DNA from: Pseudomonas sp. ATCC PTA-122608
Lineage (GTDB): Bacteria; Pseudomonadota; Gammaproteobacteria; Pseudomonadales; Pseudomonadaceae
Assembly (NCBI RefSeq): GCF_001952855.1
Contig: NZ_LPNO01000046.1
Coordinates: forward strand, 134,847-198,846
Reading direction: 5' to 3'
Length of the DNA: 64,000 nt
In this document: piece by piece, positions 32,293 to 41,171 of the stretch
How the letters are laid out: each line of letters starts with the position of its first letter
Position numbering within the stretch: position 1 is the stretch's first letter
Notes under the pieces: generated by a model
Database searches by the model: none
What the model saw: only the letters and a program-made list of their open reading frames with translations
What the model was told of the DNA's origin: nothing
Position numbers and translations under genes: made by a program

Positions 32293-32675
32293 GAAACTGG
32301 GCTCCATCGGGCGGTTTTCGATTGCTTCAAAATCGCCCGATCCTGGGCTGGCAAGGCCAGGCAGATGAACGTAAATCCCTATGGCGGGTGCCGGATTTGA
32401 AACATGTCGAAATAATATCGCCATCATAAGGGGTTATTTAGCCGCCGGGCGGTTTAAATATTGCGAAATTGTGAAGGTCGAGCACAGTTTTTTACCACTG
32501 CCCCCGCAAACCACCGCAGTTGTGCGCCGGATCAAACGCTTGGCGGATAGCATTTTGTGAACAGAAGATTTGCGACTATCGTGACGCTTCGGTTTTCCGG
32601 ACGTCATAGACCGGTACGATTGACGCTGTAATGGCCACCATTGGCCTTCGGCACCTTGGAAGAGGCAGAAATTTT
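32293..32675. other. intergenic region between lpxO-like gene and fabV
   Basis: 383 bases without a supported gene. It must hold the divergent promoters of both genes. AGGGGTTATTTAGCC to ATATTGCGAAATTG (about 32430-32470) is AT-rich; no clear operator was found. Confidence 0.4.
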
Positions 32676-33869
32676 ATGATCATCAAACCGCGGGTTCGTG
32701 GCTTTATCTGTGTGACCGCTCACCCGGTTGGCTGTGAAGCGAACGTCAAAGAGCAGATCGACTACGTGACCGAACACGGTGCCATCGCAGGCGGCCCGAA
32801 AAAGGTGCTGGTCCTCGGGGCTTCCACCGGCTACGGCCTGGCCGCGCGCATCAGCGCTGCCTTCGGCTGCGGCGCCGACACCCTGGGCGTGTTTTTTGAG
32901 AAAGAAGGCGAAGAAGGCAAGCTCAGCTCTGCCGGCTGGTACAACAGCGCCGCCTTCGAGAAGTTTGCGCTGGAAAAAGGCCTGTATGCCAAGAGCATCA
33001 ACGGCGATGCGTTCTCCGACGAGATCAAGCGCCTGACCATCGAAACCATCAAGAAAGACCTGGGCAAGATCGACCTGGTGGTCTACAGCCTGGCCGCGCC
33101 ACGCCGTACCGACCCGCAAGGCGTGGTGCACACCTCCACTCTGAAACCGATCGGCAAGGCCGTGACCCTGCGCGGTATCAACACCGACAAGGGCATCGTG
33201 GTCGACACCACCCTTGAGCCGGCTACCCAGGAAGAAATCGACGGCACCGTGAAAGTCATGGGCGGCGAAGACTGGCAGCTGTGGATCGACGCCCTGCGTG
33301 ACGCCGACGTGTTGGCCGAAGGCGCCAAGACCACCGCGTTCACCTACCTCGGCGAGAAACTGACCCAGGATATCTACTGGAACGGCTCCATCGGCGAAGC
33401 CAAGAAGGACCTCGACAAGAAAGTCCTGACCCTGCGCGACAACCTGGCTGCACTGAAGGGCGACGCCCGTGTGTCGGTGCTCAAGGCCGTGGTGACCCAG
33501 GCCAGCTCGGCGATCCCGATCATGCCGCTGTACCTGTCGCTGCTGTTTAAAGTGATGAAAGAGCAGGGCACCCACGAAGGTTGCATCGAACAGGTCTATG
33601 GCCTGTTCAAGGACAGCCTGTATGGCAAAGAGCCCAAGCTCGACGCCGACGGCCGCCTGCGTGCCGACCTGAAGGAACTTGAGCCGAAGGTTCAAGACGC
33701 GGTAGCGGCCCTGTGGAATCAGGTCTCTGACGACAACGTCAACGAGATCAGCGATTTTGCCGGCTACAAGGCAGAATTCCTGCGCCTGTTCGGTTTCGAG
33801 ATCGACGGCGTGGACTACGACGCTGACGTCAATCCGACCGTGAAGATCAAGGGCCTGGTTCAGGCTTAA
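32676..33869 (+). CDS. fabV: NADH-dependent enoyl-ACP reductase FabV
   Basis: A 397-residue enzyme for the last step of fatty acid elongation. N-terminal MIIKPRVRGFICVTAHPVGC, KVLVLGASTGYGLAARISAA (NADH site, near 47-66) and the FabV active-site pair Tyr-x8-Lys in DIYWNGSIGEAKKD near residue 235 are all present. The eight-residue spacing separates FabV from FabI (six), and FabV is known to be far less sensitive to triclosan. The ATG follows GGAAGAGGCAGAAATTTT. It ends at a clear terminator. Confidence 0.97.
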   Translation: MIIKPRVRGFICVTAHPVGCEANVKEQIDYVTEHGAIAGGPKKVLVLGASTGYGLAARISAAFGCGADTLGVFFEKEGEEGKLSSAGWYNSAAFEKFALEKGLYAKSINGDAFSDEIKRLTIETIKKDLGKIDLVVYSLAAPRRTDPQGVVHTSTLKPIGKAVTLRGINTDKGIVVDTTLEPATQEEIDGTVKVMGGEDWQLWIDALRDADVLAEGAKTTAFTYLGEKLTQDIYWNGSIGEAKKDLDKKVLTLRDNLAALKGDARVSVLKAVVTQASSAIPIMPLYLSLLFKVMKEQGTHEGCIEQVYGLFKDSLYGKEPKLDADGRLRADLKELEPKVQDAVAALWNQVSDDNVNEISDFAGYKAEFLRLFGFEIDGVDYDADVNPTVKIKGLVQA

Positions 33870-33884
33870 GCGCTTCGGGTAATG

Positions 33885-33913
33885 AAAAAGCGGCCTCCAG
33901 GGGCCGCTTTTTT
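33885..33913 (+). terminator. intrinsic terminator of fabV
   Basis: GCGGCC (33890-33895) pairs with GGCCGC (33902-33907), flanked by A on the left and six T on the right, 20 bases after the stop. Confidence 0.9.
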
Positions 33914-33969
33914 GTGCGCGTCATGCCAGACTGAGGCCGTTATCACACCCACGCTAACGGAGGATCTTC

Positions 33970-34593
33970 ATGACGATTCGTGCAGTCGTTTTTGATTTCG
34001 GCGGTGTCCTGTTCGACTGGAACCCGCACCATCTCTACCGCCAGCTGATTGCCGACGACCATGAACGCCAGCAATTCCTGGACACCGTCTGCACCCAGGC
34101 CTGGAACACCGAGCAGGACGCCGGGCGCACCCTGGCCGAGGCGACCCGCACGCTGATTGCCGAACATCCGCAGCATGAACCACTGATCCAGGCGTACTAC
34201 GACCGCTGGCACGAGATGCTGCGTGGTTCATTGCCTGAGGGCGTGGCGATCCTCGAAGCCTTGCATGAGGCAAAGATGCCGCTGTTCGGCCTGACCAACT
34301 GGTCCGCCGAAACCTTTCCCTATGCCCGAGCCAACTACCCGTTCCTGCGATATTTTCGCGACATCGTGGTGTCTGGCGAAATCAAGTTGATCAAGCCCGA
34401 TCCCGCGATCTACCACGCCAGCCTGGCGCAGGTGCGCGCCCATCTGCCGGATATCCAGCCGGGGGAGGTGGTGTTTATTGACGATGTAGTCGGCAATATC
34501 GACGCGGCCATTGCGCTTGGCTGGCAAGGGATTCACCACGTATCTGCCGGGCAGACCCGCGAACGCTTGCGCGAACTCGGGGTGGACCTCTAG
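33970..34593 (+). CDS. HAD-superfamily hydrolase (YihX-like)
   Basis: A 207-residue HAD phosphatase. Motif I is VVFDFGGVLFDWNP with the nucleophilic Asp and Gly at the second position, as in E. coli YihX; motif II LFGLTNWS, motif III Lys in IKLIKPDPAIY and motif IV VVFIDDVVGNIDAA are complete. It probably dephosphorylates a sugar phosphate such as glucose 1-phosphate; substrate not provable from sequence. The stop overlaps that of the converging LysR gene by four bases. Confidence 0.88.
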   Translation: MTIRAVVFDFGGVLFDWNPHHLYRQLIADDHERQQFLDTVCTQAWNTEQDAGRTLAEATRTLIAEHPQHEPLIQAYYDRWHEMLRGSLPEGVAILEALHEAKMPLFGLTNWSAETFPYARANYPFLRYFRDIVVSGEIKLIKPDPAIYHASLAQVRAHLPDIQPGEVVFIDDVVGNIDAAIALGWQGIHHVSAGQTRERLRELGVDL

Positions 34594-35495
34594 CGCGCCC
34601 ACTTCTCCATGACGAAATCCACAAATGCCCGCAGCTTGGGTAGGCGATAACGGTCTTGGGCGTACAGCAAGTGCATTGGTCGGCTGGGCAGTTGGTAGTC
34701 CGTCAGTAATGCCACCAGTTTCCCGGCCCGCAAGTCTGGCTCGACCAAGGCGTCAGGCAGCATCACGATGCCCATGCCTTCCAGTGCAGCCTGGCGCAAG
34801 GCCTGCGAACTGTTAATGGTCAACGAGCCGGAAACGGGGATTTCCACGTCGCCCTCTGCGCCGCGCATTCGCCACAACTTGTCGGCGTTGCGCCAATCGT
34901 CGGTCGCCGGGTAAGCGAACGCCAGGCAGTCATGTTGCTGCAGATCATCGGGGCGTTGAGGTGTGCCACGTCGCGCCAGGTACTCCGCAGAGGCGCAGAG
35001 GGTGATGGTGTAATCCTGCATGGGGCGCGCAATCAGGCTTGGAGCGTCCAGGTCGCCCAAGCGGATGGCCACGTCAAAGCCGCTGTCGACCATGTCCATC
35101 CGCTGGTTGCTCAGCACCACGTACAGCTTGATCTGTGGGTAGCGCCGGGAAAATTCGCTGAGCGCCGGTGCCAGGCGTTCGGTGCCAAAAGCCGGTGGTG
35201 CGGTGATCCGCAGCAGGCCCTTGGGCACGTCGCTGTTGGCTTGTTCGGCCATTTGCTCAGAGTCTGCCACCAACCCCAGCACTTCCAGGCAACGCTGATA
35301 ATACAGGCCGCCAAACTCGGTCAGGCTTTGCTTGCGTGTGGTGCGTTTTAGCAGGCTGACCCCAAGTCGTTGCTCCAGGGCACGCAGGTGATTGCCGACC
35401 ATGGTGGTGGACATGCCGCATGACTGCGCGGCGGCCGTCATGCTGCCGGCTTCCACCACTTTCACGTACACCGTCATCGCCTGGAACAGATCCAT
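34590..35495 (-). CDS. LysR family transcriptional regulator
   Basis: A 301-residue regulator. MDLFQAMTVYVKVVEAGSMT and GMSTTMVGNHLRALEQRLGV form the DNA-binding domain; APPAFGTERLAPALSEFSR and VDSGFDVAIRLG are effector-domain marks. It is divergent from the ArgD-like aminotransferase gene with 103 bases between them and is its likely regulator. The ATG at 35493-35495 is preferred to an in-frame TTG six bases upstream. Confidence 0.9.
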   Translation of the reverse strand: MDLFQAMTVYVKVVEAGSMTAAAQSCGMSTTMVGNHLRALEQRLGVSLLKRTTRKQSLTEFGGLYYQRCLEVLGLVADSEQMAEQANSDVPKGLLRITAPPAFGTERLAPALSEFSRRYPQIKLYVVLSNQRMDMVDSGFDVAIRLGDLDAPSLIARPMQDYTITLCASAEYLARRGTPQRPDDLQQHDCLAFAYPATDDWRNADKLWRMRGAEGDVEIPVSGSLTINSSQALRQAALEGMGIVMLPDALVEPDLRAGKLVALLTDYQLPSRPMHLLYAQDRYRLPKLRAFVDFVMEKWAR

Positions 35496-35598
35496 TATCA
35501 AGTCCTGGTTTAAAGTGATTGCAGATTTATGCAGTTTATCCAGCTCAGATGGCTAACGATACTGGCGCCATCACTACGATGCACTGGAGCCTGATGCC

Positions 35599-36768
35599 AT
35601 GACCGCCGCCTGCCTGATGACCACTTATCAACCGTCGCCCCTGAGCTTTACCCGTGGCCTTGGCACGCGCCTGTGGGACCAGCAGGGTCGCGAATACCTG
35701 GACGCCGTGGCGGGTGTGGCGGTGACCAACGTCGGTCACTCCCACCCGCGCCTGGTGACGGCCATCAGTGAACAGGCGGGCTTGCTGCTGCACACCTCCA
35801 ACCTCTACAGCATCGACTGGCAGCAGCGGCTGGCCCAACGACTGACCCAGCTTTCCGGGCTGGACCAGGCGTTCTTCAACAACTCCGGTGCCGAAGCCAA
35901 CGAGACGGCACTGAAGCTGGCCCGGCTGCATGGCTGGAAAAAGGGCATCGAACAGCCGCTGGTGGTGGTGATGGAAAATGCATTTCACGGGCGCACACTG
36001 GGCACCATGTCCGCCAGTGACGGGCCTTCCGTGCGGCTAGGGTTTCAACAGTTGCCGGGGGATTTTATCAAGGTCGGCTTTGGTGACTTGAAGGCGCTGG
36101 AAGCCGTGACCCAGAAGTTTGGTGCGCGCATTGTCGCGGTGCTGCTGGAGCCGATCCAGGGTGAAAGCGGCGTGCAAGTCGCGCCGCAGGGTTATCTGAA
36201 AGCCTTGCGCGAGCACTGTACCCGGCAGGGCTGGTTGCTGATGCTCGATGAGATCCAGACCGGAATCGGCCGCACCGGTCGCTGGTTTGCCTTCCAGCAT
36301 GAAGGCATCGCGCCGGACGTGATGACTTTGGCCAAAGGCCTGGGCAACGGCGTGCCGATTGGCGCGTGCCTGGCCCGGGCTGCTGTTGCGCAACTGTTCA
36401 CGCCCGGAAGCCACGGCAGCACCTTTGGCGGCAACCCGCTGGCCTGTCGCGTGGGTTGTACAGTGCTGGAAATCATCGAAGAACAAGGCCTGCTGTACAA
36501 CGCGGCGCAACAGGGCGAGCGGCTGCTGGCGCGCCTGCGGGTGGAGTTGAGTGAACATCCCCAGGTACTGGCGATTCGCGGGCAAGGGCTGATGATCGGC
36601 ATCGAACTGGCAACACCTCACCGCGACCTGGCCCAGCGCGCGGCGCAAGAGCATGGCCTGCTGATCAACGTCACGCGGGGCAAGATCATTCGCCTGCTGC
36701 CGCCGCTGACTATCGATGGCAAGGAGGTGGAAATGATCGTGCGTGCGCTTTCCCGGTTGCTGGACTAG
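35599..36768 (+). CDS. class III aminotransferase, acetylornithine type
   Basis: A 389-residue PLP enzyme. NNSGAEANETALKLAR binds PLP phosphate, AFHGRTLGTMSAS follows, LLMLDEIQTGIGRTG holds the Asp for the pyridine nitrogen, and the Schiff-base Lys is in TLAKGLGNGVPIGA near residue 245. This is the ArgD/AstC group. It is probably a second, LysR-controlled acetylornithine or succinylornithine aminotransferase and not the biosynthetic one; the exact substrate is unclear. An alternative ATG at 35617 starts MTTYQPSPLSF, closer to ArgD. Confidence 0.88.
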   Translation: MTAACLMTTYQPSPLSFTRGLGTRLWDQQGREYLDAVAGVAVTNVGHSHPRLVTAISEQAGLLLHTSNLYSIDWQQRLAQRLTQLSGLDQAFFNNSGAEANETALKLARLHGWKKGIEQPLVVVMENAFHGRTLGTMSASDGPSVRLGFQQLPGDFIKVGFGDLKALEAVTQKFGARIVAVLLEPIQGESGVQVAPQGYLKALREHCTRQGWLLMLDEIQTGIGRTGRWFAFQHEGIAPDVMTLAKGLGNGVPIGACLARAAVAQLFTPGSHGSTFGGNPLACRVGCTVLEIIEEQGLLYNAAQQGERLLARLRVELSEHPQVLAIRGQGLMIGIELATPHRDLAQRAAQEHGLLINVTRGKIIRLLPPLTIDGKEVEMIVRALSRLLD

Positions 36769-36781
36769 ACATGGATGAGGC

Positions 36782-36826
36782 TGACGCGGAGCGTCACTGG
36801 CTGCATTCCCACGCAGAGCGTGGGAA
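36782..36826. repeat. double-hairpin repeat
   Basis: Two perfect hairpins in a row: TGACGC GGA GCGTCA (36782-36796) and TTCCCACGC AGA GCGTGGGAA (36806-36826). They lie between the converging aminotransferase and punR genes. I remember this pair as a dispersed element in P. fluorescens genomes, distinct from REP. It could also act as a terminator, although no T run follows. Confidence 0.6.
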
Positions 36827-36829
36827 CGA

Positions 36830-37759
36830 TCAGGGGTAGCCGGAGCCCACCTGCACCCCGTTCAGCCATTCCTGATTCAGGGTCTCGGTATCCCCCAGGT
36901 AATCCAGCAACCACGCCATGGCCGGCGACAGTTTGTTCTGCGCCCACGCCACACACGACGGGCTGGCAGGGAAGGGCCGGGACAGTTGCAGGGCGCTCAG
37001 CTCGCCACGCTCGATCCATGGCTGCACCAGGTGCGCCGGCGCCATGCCGACGCACAGGCCATCCCGCAGGCAATCAATCGCCGAAGCCCAATGCGGCACC
37101 ACCAACCGGCGCTGGTTATCCAGGGTCCAGGTGTCGCGCTTGGGCAGGTTGCGCGAGGTGTCGGTCATGCACAGGGAGGCGAAGGGCCGTAACTGGTCAT
37201 CGCTGAGCAGGCCTTCTACGGACGCAAGCGGATGCCGACTGCTGACCACGCACAGCCAGTTCAACAGGCCCATGTCGCGAAACGTGAAATGACTGGCCAC
37301 CGGTACCGCGCTGGTGGCGCCGATCACGATGTCGGTACGGTCATCGGCCAGGGCATCCCACACGCCGTTGTACACCTCGTATTCCATCAGCAATTCCACC
37401 TCCGGGAACTGGCGATAGAAATCCAGCACCAGTTGCCGGCAGCGCTGCTGTTTGACGATGGAGTCCACCGCGACTTTCAACTGACCGCTCCAGCCATTCG
37501 CCACTTGCTGGCATAGCCGACGGGTGCCGAGCATTTTTTTCATGACGCCCCGGGCCTCGTCGACGAACAATTTACCGGCGGGCGTCAGCTCTACGTCTCG
37601 ATGACGTCGGACAAACAACGGTACCGCCAGCCATTCTTCGATTTGCCGCACGGTATAGCTGATGGCCGACGGCACGCGGTGCAGTTCCTGGGCGGCGGCG
37701 CTGAAGCTGCCGTGGCGGGCTACCGCATCCACCACATCGAGGGAATATTCAGACCACAT
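36830..37759 (-). CDS. punR: LysR regulator PunR
   Basis: A 309-residue regulator. MWSEYSLDVVDAVARHGSFS, RVPSAISYTVRQIEEWLAVP and RRHRDVELTPAG match E. coli PunR (YdhB) nearly residue for residue, as do NGVWDALADDRTDIVIGAT and DYLGDTETLNQEWL near the end. PunR activates the purine nucleoside carrier gene punC next to it; here punC is divergent, as in E. coli. The ATG at 37757-37759 (MWSEYS) matches the E. coli start; a Met five codons upstream is less likely. Note that the C terminus (NGVQVGSGYP) differs from E. coli. Confidence 0.9.
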   Translation of the reverse strand: MWSEYSLDVVDAVARHGSFSAAAQELHRVPSAISYTVRQIEEWLAVPLFVRRHRDVELTPAGKLFVDEARGVMKKMLGTRRLCQQVANGWSGQLKVAVDSIVKQQRCRQLVLDFYRQFPEVELLMEYEVYNGVWDALADDRTDIVIGATSAVPVASHFTFRDMGLLNWLCVVSSRHPLASVEGLLSDDQLRPFASLCMTDTSRNLPKRDTWTLDNQRRLVVPHWASAIDCLRDGLCVGMAPAHLVQPWIERGELSALQLSRPFPASPSCVAWAQNKLSPAMAWLLDYLGDTETLNQEWLNGVQVGSGYP

Positions 37760-37781
37760 GAAAGTTGCCTTCAAAAATATT

Positions 37782-37804
37782 GATAAGAGCGTTCAATTAT
37801 TATC
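37782..37804. promoter_or_regulatory. possible PunR binding site
   Basis: GATAA at 37782-37786 and TTATC at 37800-37804 form an inverted repeat 13 bases apart in the punR-punC intergenic region. This fits the T-N11-A-like spacing of LysR sites. It is a candidate only; the E. coli PunR site was not compared. Confidence 0.3.
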
Positions 37805-37881
37805 GCTTCACAGGGAAATGCTCAGCTTCATAATAGGCGCCAGTCAGCAAATAGTTTGATGGCAGTTTATACAAGGCTTCA

Positions 37882-39075
37882 ATGAAAAATTCTTTTGGAT
37901 TCACCTGGTACCTGGCGGGGCTGAGCATGCTCGGCTATCTGGCCATGGATATGTACTTGCCGGCGTTTGGCGCCATGGGCGAGCAACTGCAAATTTCCCC
38001 CGGCGCCGTGGGCGCAAGCCTGAGTATTTTCCTCGCCGGCTTCGCCGTCGGGCAGTTGTTGTGGGGGCCGTTGTCCGACCGGCTTGGGCGCAAGCCGGTC
38101 CTGCTCACCGGCCTTTCCCTGTTTGTTCTGGGTTGCCTGGGCATGTTCTGGGTCGAGACCGCGCCGCAGCTGTTGGCCTTGCGTTTTGTCCAGGCGATTG
38201 GCGTGTGCTCCGCCGCTGTCAGTTGGCAGGCACTGGTGATCGACCGCTACCCGGCGGACAAGGCGCATCGGGTGTTCGCCGGCATCATGCCGCTGATGTC
38301 TCTATCACCAGCCCTCGCGCCGCTGCTGGGGGCGCTGATGTTGAATCACTGGGGCTGGCAGGCGATCTTCGGTGTGTTGTTGGTGGTGTCGTTGCTCCTG
38401 CTGCTGCCCACGTTGTTTCTCCGGCCGCTGCCGAAACGCCTGACAACCGATGCCGAACCCTCCCGGCTCGGCTATGGGCAACTGCTCAAGTCGCGGGTGT
38501 TCACTGGCAACGTGATGATCTTCGCCGCATGCTCGGCCAGCTTCTTCGCCTGGCTCACCGCCTCGCCGTTCATCCTCGGCGGCATGGGCTACAGCCCCAA
38601 CGACATCGGCTTGAGTTACGTGCTGCCAACGCTGTCGTTCCTGATCGGTGGCTACAGTTGCCGCAGCGCGTTGCAGCGGTTCCAGGGCAAGACCTTGTTG
38701 CCGTGGTTGCTGCTGGCGTACTGCATCAGCATGGTCGCGTTGTACCTGGTCGCGACCTTGACCGTACCGACGCTTGCCACCTTGCTGATTCCGTTCTGCC
38801 TGATGGCGCTGGTCAATGGCGCCAGCTATCCGATCGTGGTGGCGAATGCGCTGATGCCGTTTGCGGAAAATTCCGGCAAAGCGGCAGCCTTGCAGAACAC
38901 CTTGCAGTTGGGCCTGTGCTTTCTTGGGAGCCTGATTGTGTCGTCGATGATCGACCAGCCGCTGTTGATCACCGCGATTGTGATGCTGGCGACCGCGCCA
39001 CTGGCCGTGTTGGGCTACTGGATGGCACGGCCGAAGGTTGACGATGCGGATGCCGACCTGGTGCGCGCCCGCTAG
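37882..39075 (+). CDS. punC: purine nucleoside MFS transporter PunC
   Basis: A 397-residue, 12-helix carrier of the Bcr/CflA branch. YLAGLSMLGYLAMDMYLPAF, QLLWGPLSDRLGRKPVLL (motif A), RFVQAIGVCSAAVSWQALV and ASFFAWLTASPFILGGMGYS match E. coli PunC (YdhC). In E. coli it imports adenosine and inosine. Divergent from punR, and convergent with a Tsx-type outer-membrane channel gene, four bases overlapping. The older name multidrug transporter (Bcr-like) would be misleading here. Confidence 0.9.
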   Translation: MKNSFGFTWYLAGLSMLGYLAMDMYLPAFGAMGEQLQISPGAVGASLSIFLAGFAVGQLLWGPLSDRLGRKPVLLTGLSLFVLGCLGMFWVETAPQLLALRFVQAIGVCSAAVSWQALVIDRYPADKAHRVFAGIMPLMSLSPALAPLLGALMLNHWGWQAIFGVLLVVSLLLLLPTLFLRPLPKRLTTDAEPSRLGYGQLLKSRVFTGNVMIFAACSASFFAWLTASPFILGGMGYSPNDIGLSYVLPTLSFLIGGYSCRSALQRFQGKTLLPWLLLAYCISMVALYLVATLTVPTLATLLIPFCLMALVNGASYPIVVANALMPFAENSGKAAALQNTLQLGLCFLGSLIVSSMIDQPLLITAIVMLATAPLAVLGYWMARPKVDDADADLVRAR

Positions 39076-39905
39076 AAAGTCACTTCCATGTTCACCGTCG
39101 GCGTTGATGTGCGGCTGCCCCGGCCGCCGTCCACGCCGAACTTGTTATGCCAATACTCGTAACCCACCCCCAGGTACAGGTTCGGCTTGATGCTCTTTCC
39201 CGGGCGCACCGCCACCATTAGCGCGGTGCGCATCAGGGTTTCAGGCGCCGTATCGCGGCCATGGAAGTCCTCGCCTTTTTCCCCGACGTGATTGATAAAC
39301 CCCTGAAACTTCGCCCCGTGGTTGCCGATCTCGAAAGGCCGCATCCAGGTCAGGTTGAGCATGTAGGTATCGTCGAAGGTGTGGTCGGGTTCTTTCGCAC
39401 CGGGGATGCCGGAATGGTTCCTTTCCTTGTAGTACATCAGGCTCAGGTCCAGCACGCCGACGGTGTTGAACTTCAAGGTCGGGCCAATCACCAGCGCACG
39501 TTTTTTCGCCGAGGCCAGGTTGTTGTTGCGGTTGGCATCAAAGCCGAAGGTCAGCGCGTAATCCTTGATCACCCCGGTGCCCAGCGGCACATCGAATACC
39601 CGTGAGGCGTACAGCTGGTGCCGGTACACGGCATACACTTCGCTGCCGCCGTGGTCGGTGCCCTTGCGTGGGTCGCGGCTGTCGGACAGGAACACATCGA
39701 GGTTCAGGTAGTTGCTGCCGTACTGGTAGCCGCTGGCGTGGGTGAAGCTGTAGATGCGCTTGCTGAAGTCGTCCGGGTTGTTCGGATTGGTGAACTGCTG
39801 TCCGTAGCGAAATCCTACGCTGTTGTTCATCCATTCCAGCGCGACAGCCTCCCCGCCGCCGAACAGTGTGAGTAATACGGTTGCGCCGTGCAGTGCCTTT
39901 TTCAT
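39072..39905 (-). CDS. Tsx/OmpK-type nucleoside outer-membrane channel
   Basis: A 277-residue protein with a signal peptide (MKKALHGATVLLTLFGGGEAVA) and a beta-barrel made of alternating strands: SVGFRYGQQFTNP, YGSNYLNLDVFLS, DYALTFGFDANRNN, LYLGVGYEYWHNKFG. The last residues NMEVTF end with Phe, as needed for BamA insertion. This is the Channel_Tsx family, which lets nucleosides through the outer membrane. Its place next to PunC suggests joint uptake of nucleosides. The ATG at 39903-39905 is preferred; upstream in-frame ATG at 39935 adds ten residues before the signal. Confidence 0.85.
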   Translation of the reverse strand: MKKALHGATVLLTLFGGGEAVALEWMNNSVGFRYGQQFTNPNNPDDFSKRIYSFTHASGYQYGSNYLNLDVFLSDSRDPRKGTDHGGSEVYAVYRHQLYASRVFDVPLGTGVIKDYALTFGFDANRNNNLASAKKRALVIGPTLKFNTVGVLDLSLMYYKERNHSGIPGAKEPDHTFDDTYMLNLTWMRPFEIGNHGAKFQGFINHVGEKGEDFHGRDTAPETLMRTALMVAVRPGKSIKPNLYLGVGYEYWHNKFGVDGGRGSRTSTPTVNMEVTF

Positions 39906-40049
39906 TGTTTTAATTCCTTTGGCGTTTTGGCTCATGGCGACCGCGCAAGGGTCGTCGGGCGCAGTATCCGCACATCCTTTGCGGGTTCCAAAGAACAGAA
40001 TCTCGCCTGGGCCGATGCCGAAACGGCAGCACTGAAGCTGGCCTGAGAG

Positions 40050-41000
40050 TCAGGAAATACGTGGCGCCGAGGATGTTTCCTGATGTTCGCGCAAGCTGAT
40101 TTCTTCACTGAGCAGATGGGCCATGGCTTGCACCGCCATCGGCAAGTCCCGGTCTTTGCGGGCGTACAAGCCGAGGTCGCTGAAGATCCCGCCCTGGTCG
40201 CTGAGTGGGATGTGCAACAGTTCGCCGCGGGCCAAATCAGCCTCCACGCCGATGCGTGTCTGGAACGCGATGCCCAGTTGCTGGCGCGCCAGTTGCCGGG
40301 CCAGCTCCATCGAATTGCTTTGCAGCAGCGGCTTGTTCGCCGCCGCCGAACGCTTGTGCAGCGGCGCGATCAGGTGATGAACCGAGAGTTCGCTCTTGGC
40401 CTGGATCACCCCATGTTCACAGCAACGTGCATAACTCACGCACGCCTCGCCGGCCAATGGATGCCCCGGTGTCATCAGCGCACCCAGGCGGAAATGGCCG
40501 ACACACACCTGGATGGTTTCGCTGCTGCGCGGTAACGCAAAAGCCAGCCCCAAGTCAGCCTGGCCGTTGATCACCGCACCGGGAATCGACTGCGAACCTT
40601 GCACCGTGACGCCAATGGTGACTTTCGGATAACGCTCACGCATGCGCTTAAGGGCGGCGGGCAGCAGTTCCACGGTGGCGCCTTCCACCGTGGCGATTTC
40701 CACATGGCCGGTCTGCACGCCGTTCAAGCCATCGAGTTCGCCGCGCACACGCTCCACATCCTGCAACAGAACACTCACGTGACGGGTCAGGATCTCGCCG
40801 GCCGCCGTCAGGCGCAGCCCGCCGGGCAAACGTTCGAACAGCGCCGCGCCCACTTCGTCTTCCAGCTTGAGGATCTGCCGGTTCACCGCCGAAGACGCCA
40901 CGTTCAGGCGGCGTGCGGCTTCGCGGATCGAGTGGCAACGGCGAACCATGTCGAAGTAGTAAATCGCCGGAGCGTGGATGCGCAGCTTGCGGTTGAGCAT
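40050..41000 (-). CDS. LysR family transcriptional regulator
   Basis: A 316-residue regulator beginning MLNRKLRIHAPAIYYFDMVR with REAARRLNVASSAVNRQILKL as the recognition helix; EIATVEGATVELLPAALKRM and VINGQADLGLAFALP belong to the effector domain. It is divergent from the NCS2 permease (171 bases between), which it probably controls; TTGTATACAACTCTATGGAC (about 41095) in that gap is AT-rich. The ATG at 40998-41000 is the first with a plausible N terminus; open codons up to 41147 give a Cys-rich, unrelated leader. Confidence 0.88.
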   Translation of the reverse strand: MLNRKLRIHAPAIYYFDMVRRCHSIREAARRLNVASSAVNRQILKLEDEVGAALFERLPGGLRLTAAGEILTRHVSVLLQDVERVRGELDGLNGVQTGHVEIATVEGATVELLPAALKRMRERYPKVTIGVTVQGSQSIPGAVINGQADLGLAFALPRSSETIQVCVGHFRLGALMTPGHPLAGEACVSYARCCEHGVIQAKSELSVHHLIAPLHKRSAAANKPLLQSNSMELARQLARQQLGIAFQTRIGVEADLARGELLHIPLSDQGGIFSDLGLYARKDRDLPMAVQAMAHLLSEEISLREHQETSSAPRIS

Positions 41001-41171
41001 TTTTTCAAGTCCTTGTGCGCAGCACTTCGAGCCACGGGGCAGGGCGGCTGAATGGATTTTTGTAACGCAGTTGAAGGTCTCTTTGTGAAATTGATTGTAT
41101 ACAACTCTATGGACATCCAATCTTTCTATTGCATACAGTGAGCGCACAACAAAAACAGAGAACCCCTCACC

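Noticed and set aside
32676..33869. fabV as an acquired triclosan-resistance gene
   Set aside because: FabV is a normal chromosomal enzyme in Pseudomonas and the gene has the same base composition as its neighbours.
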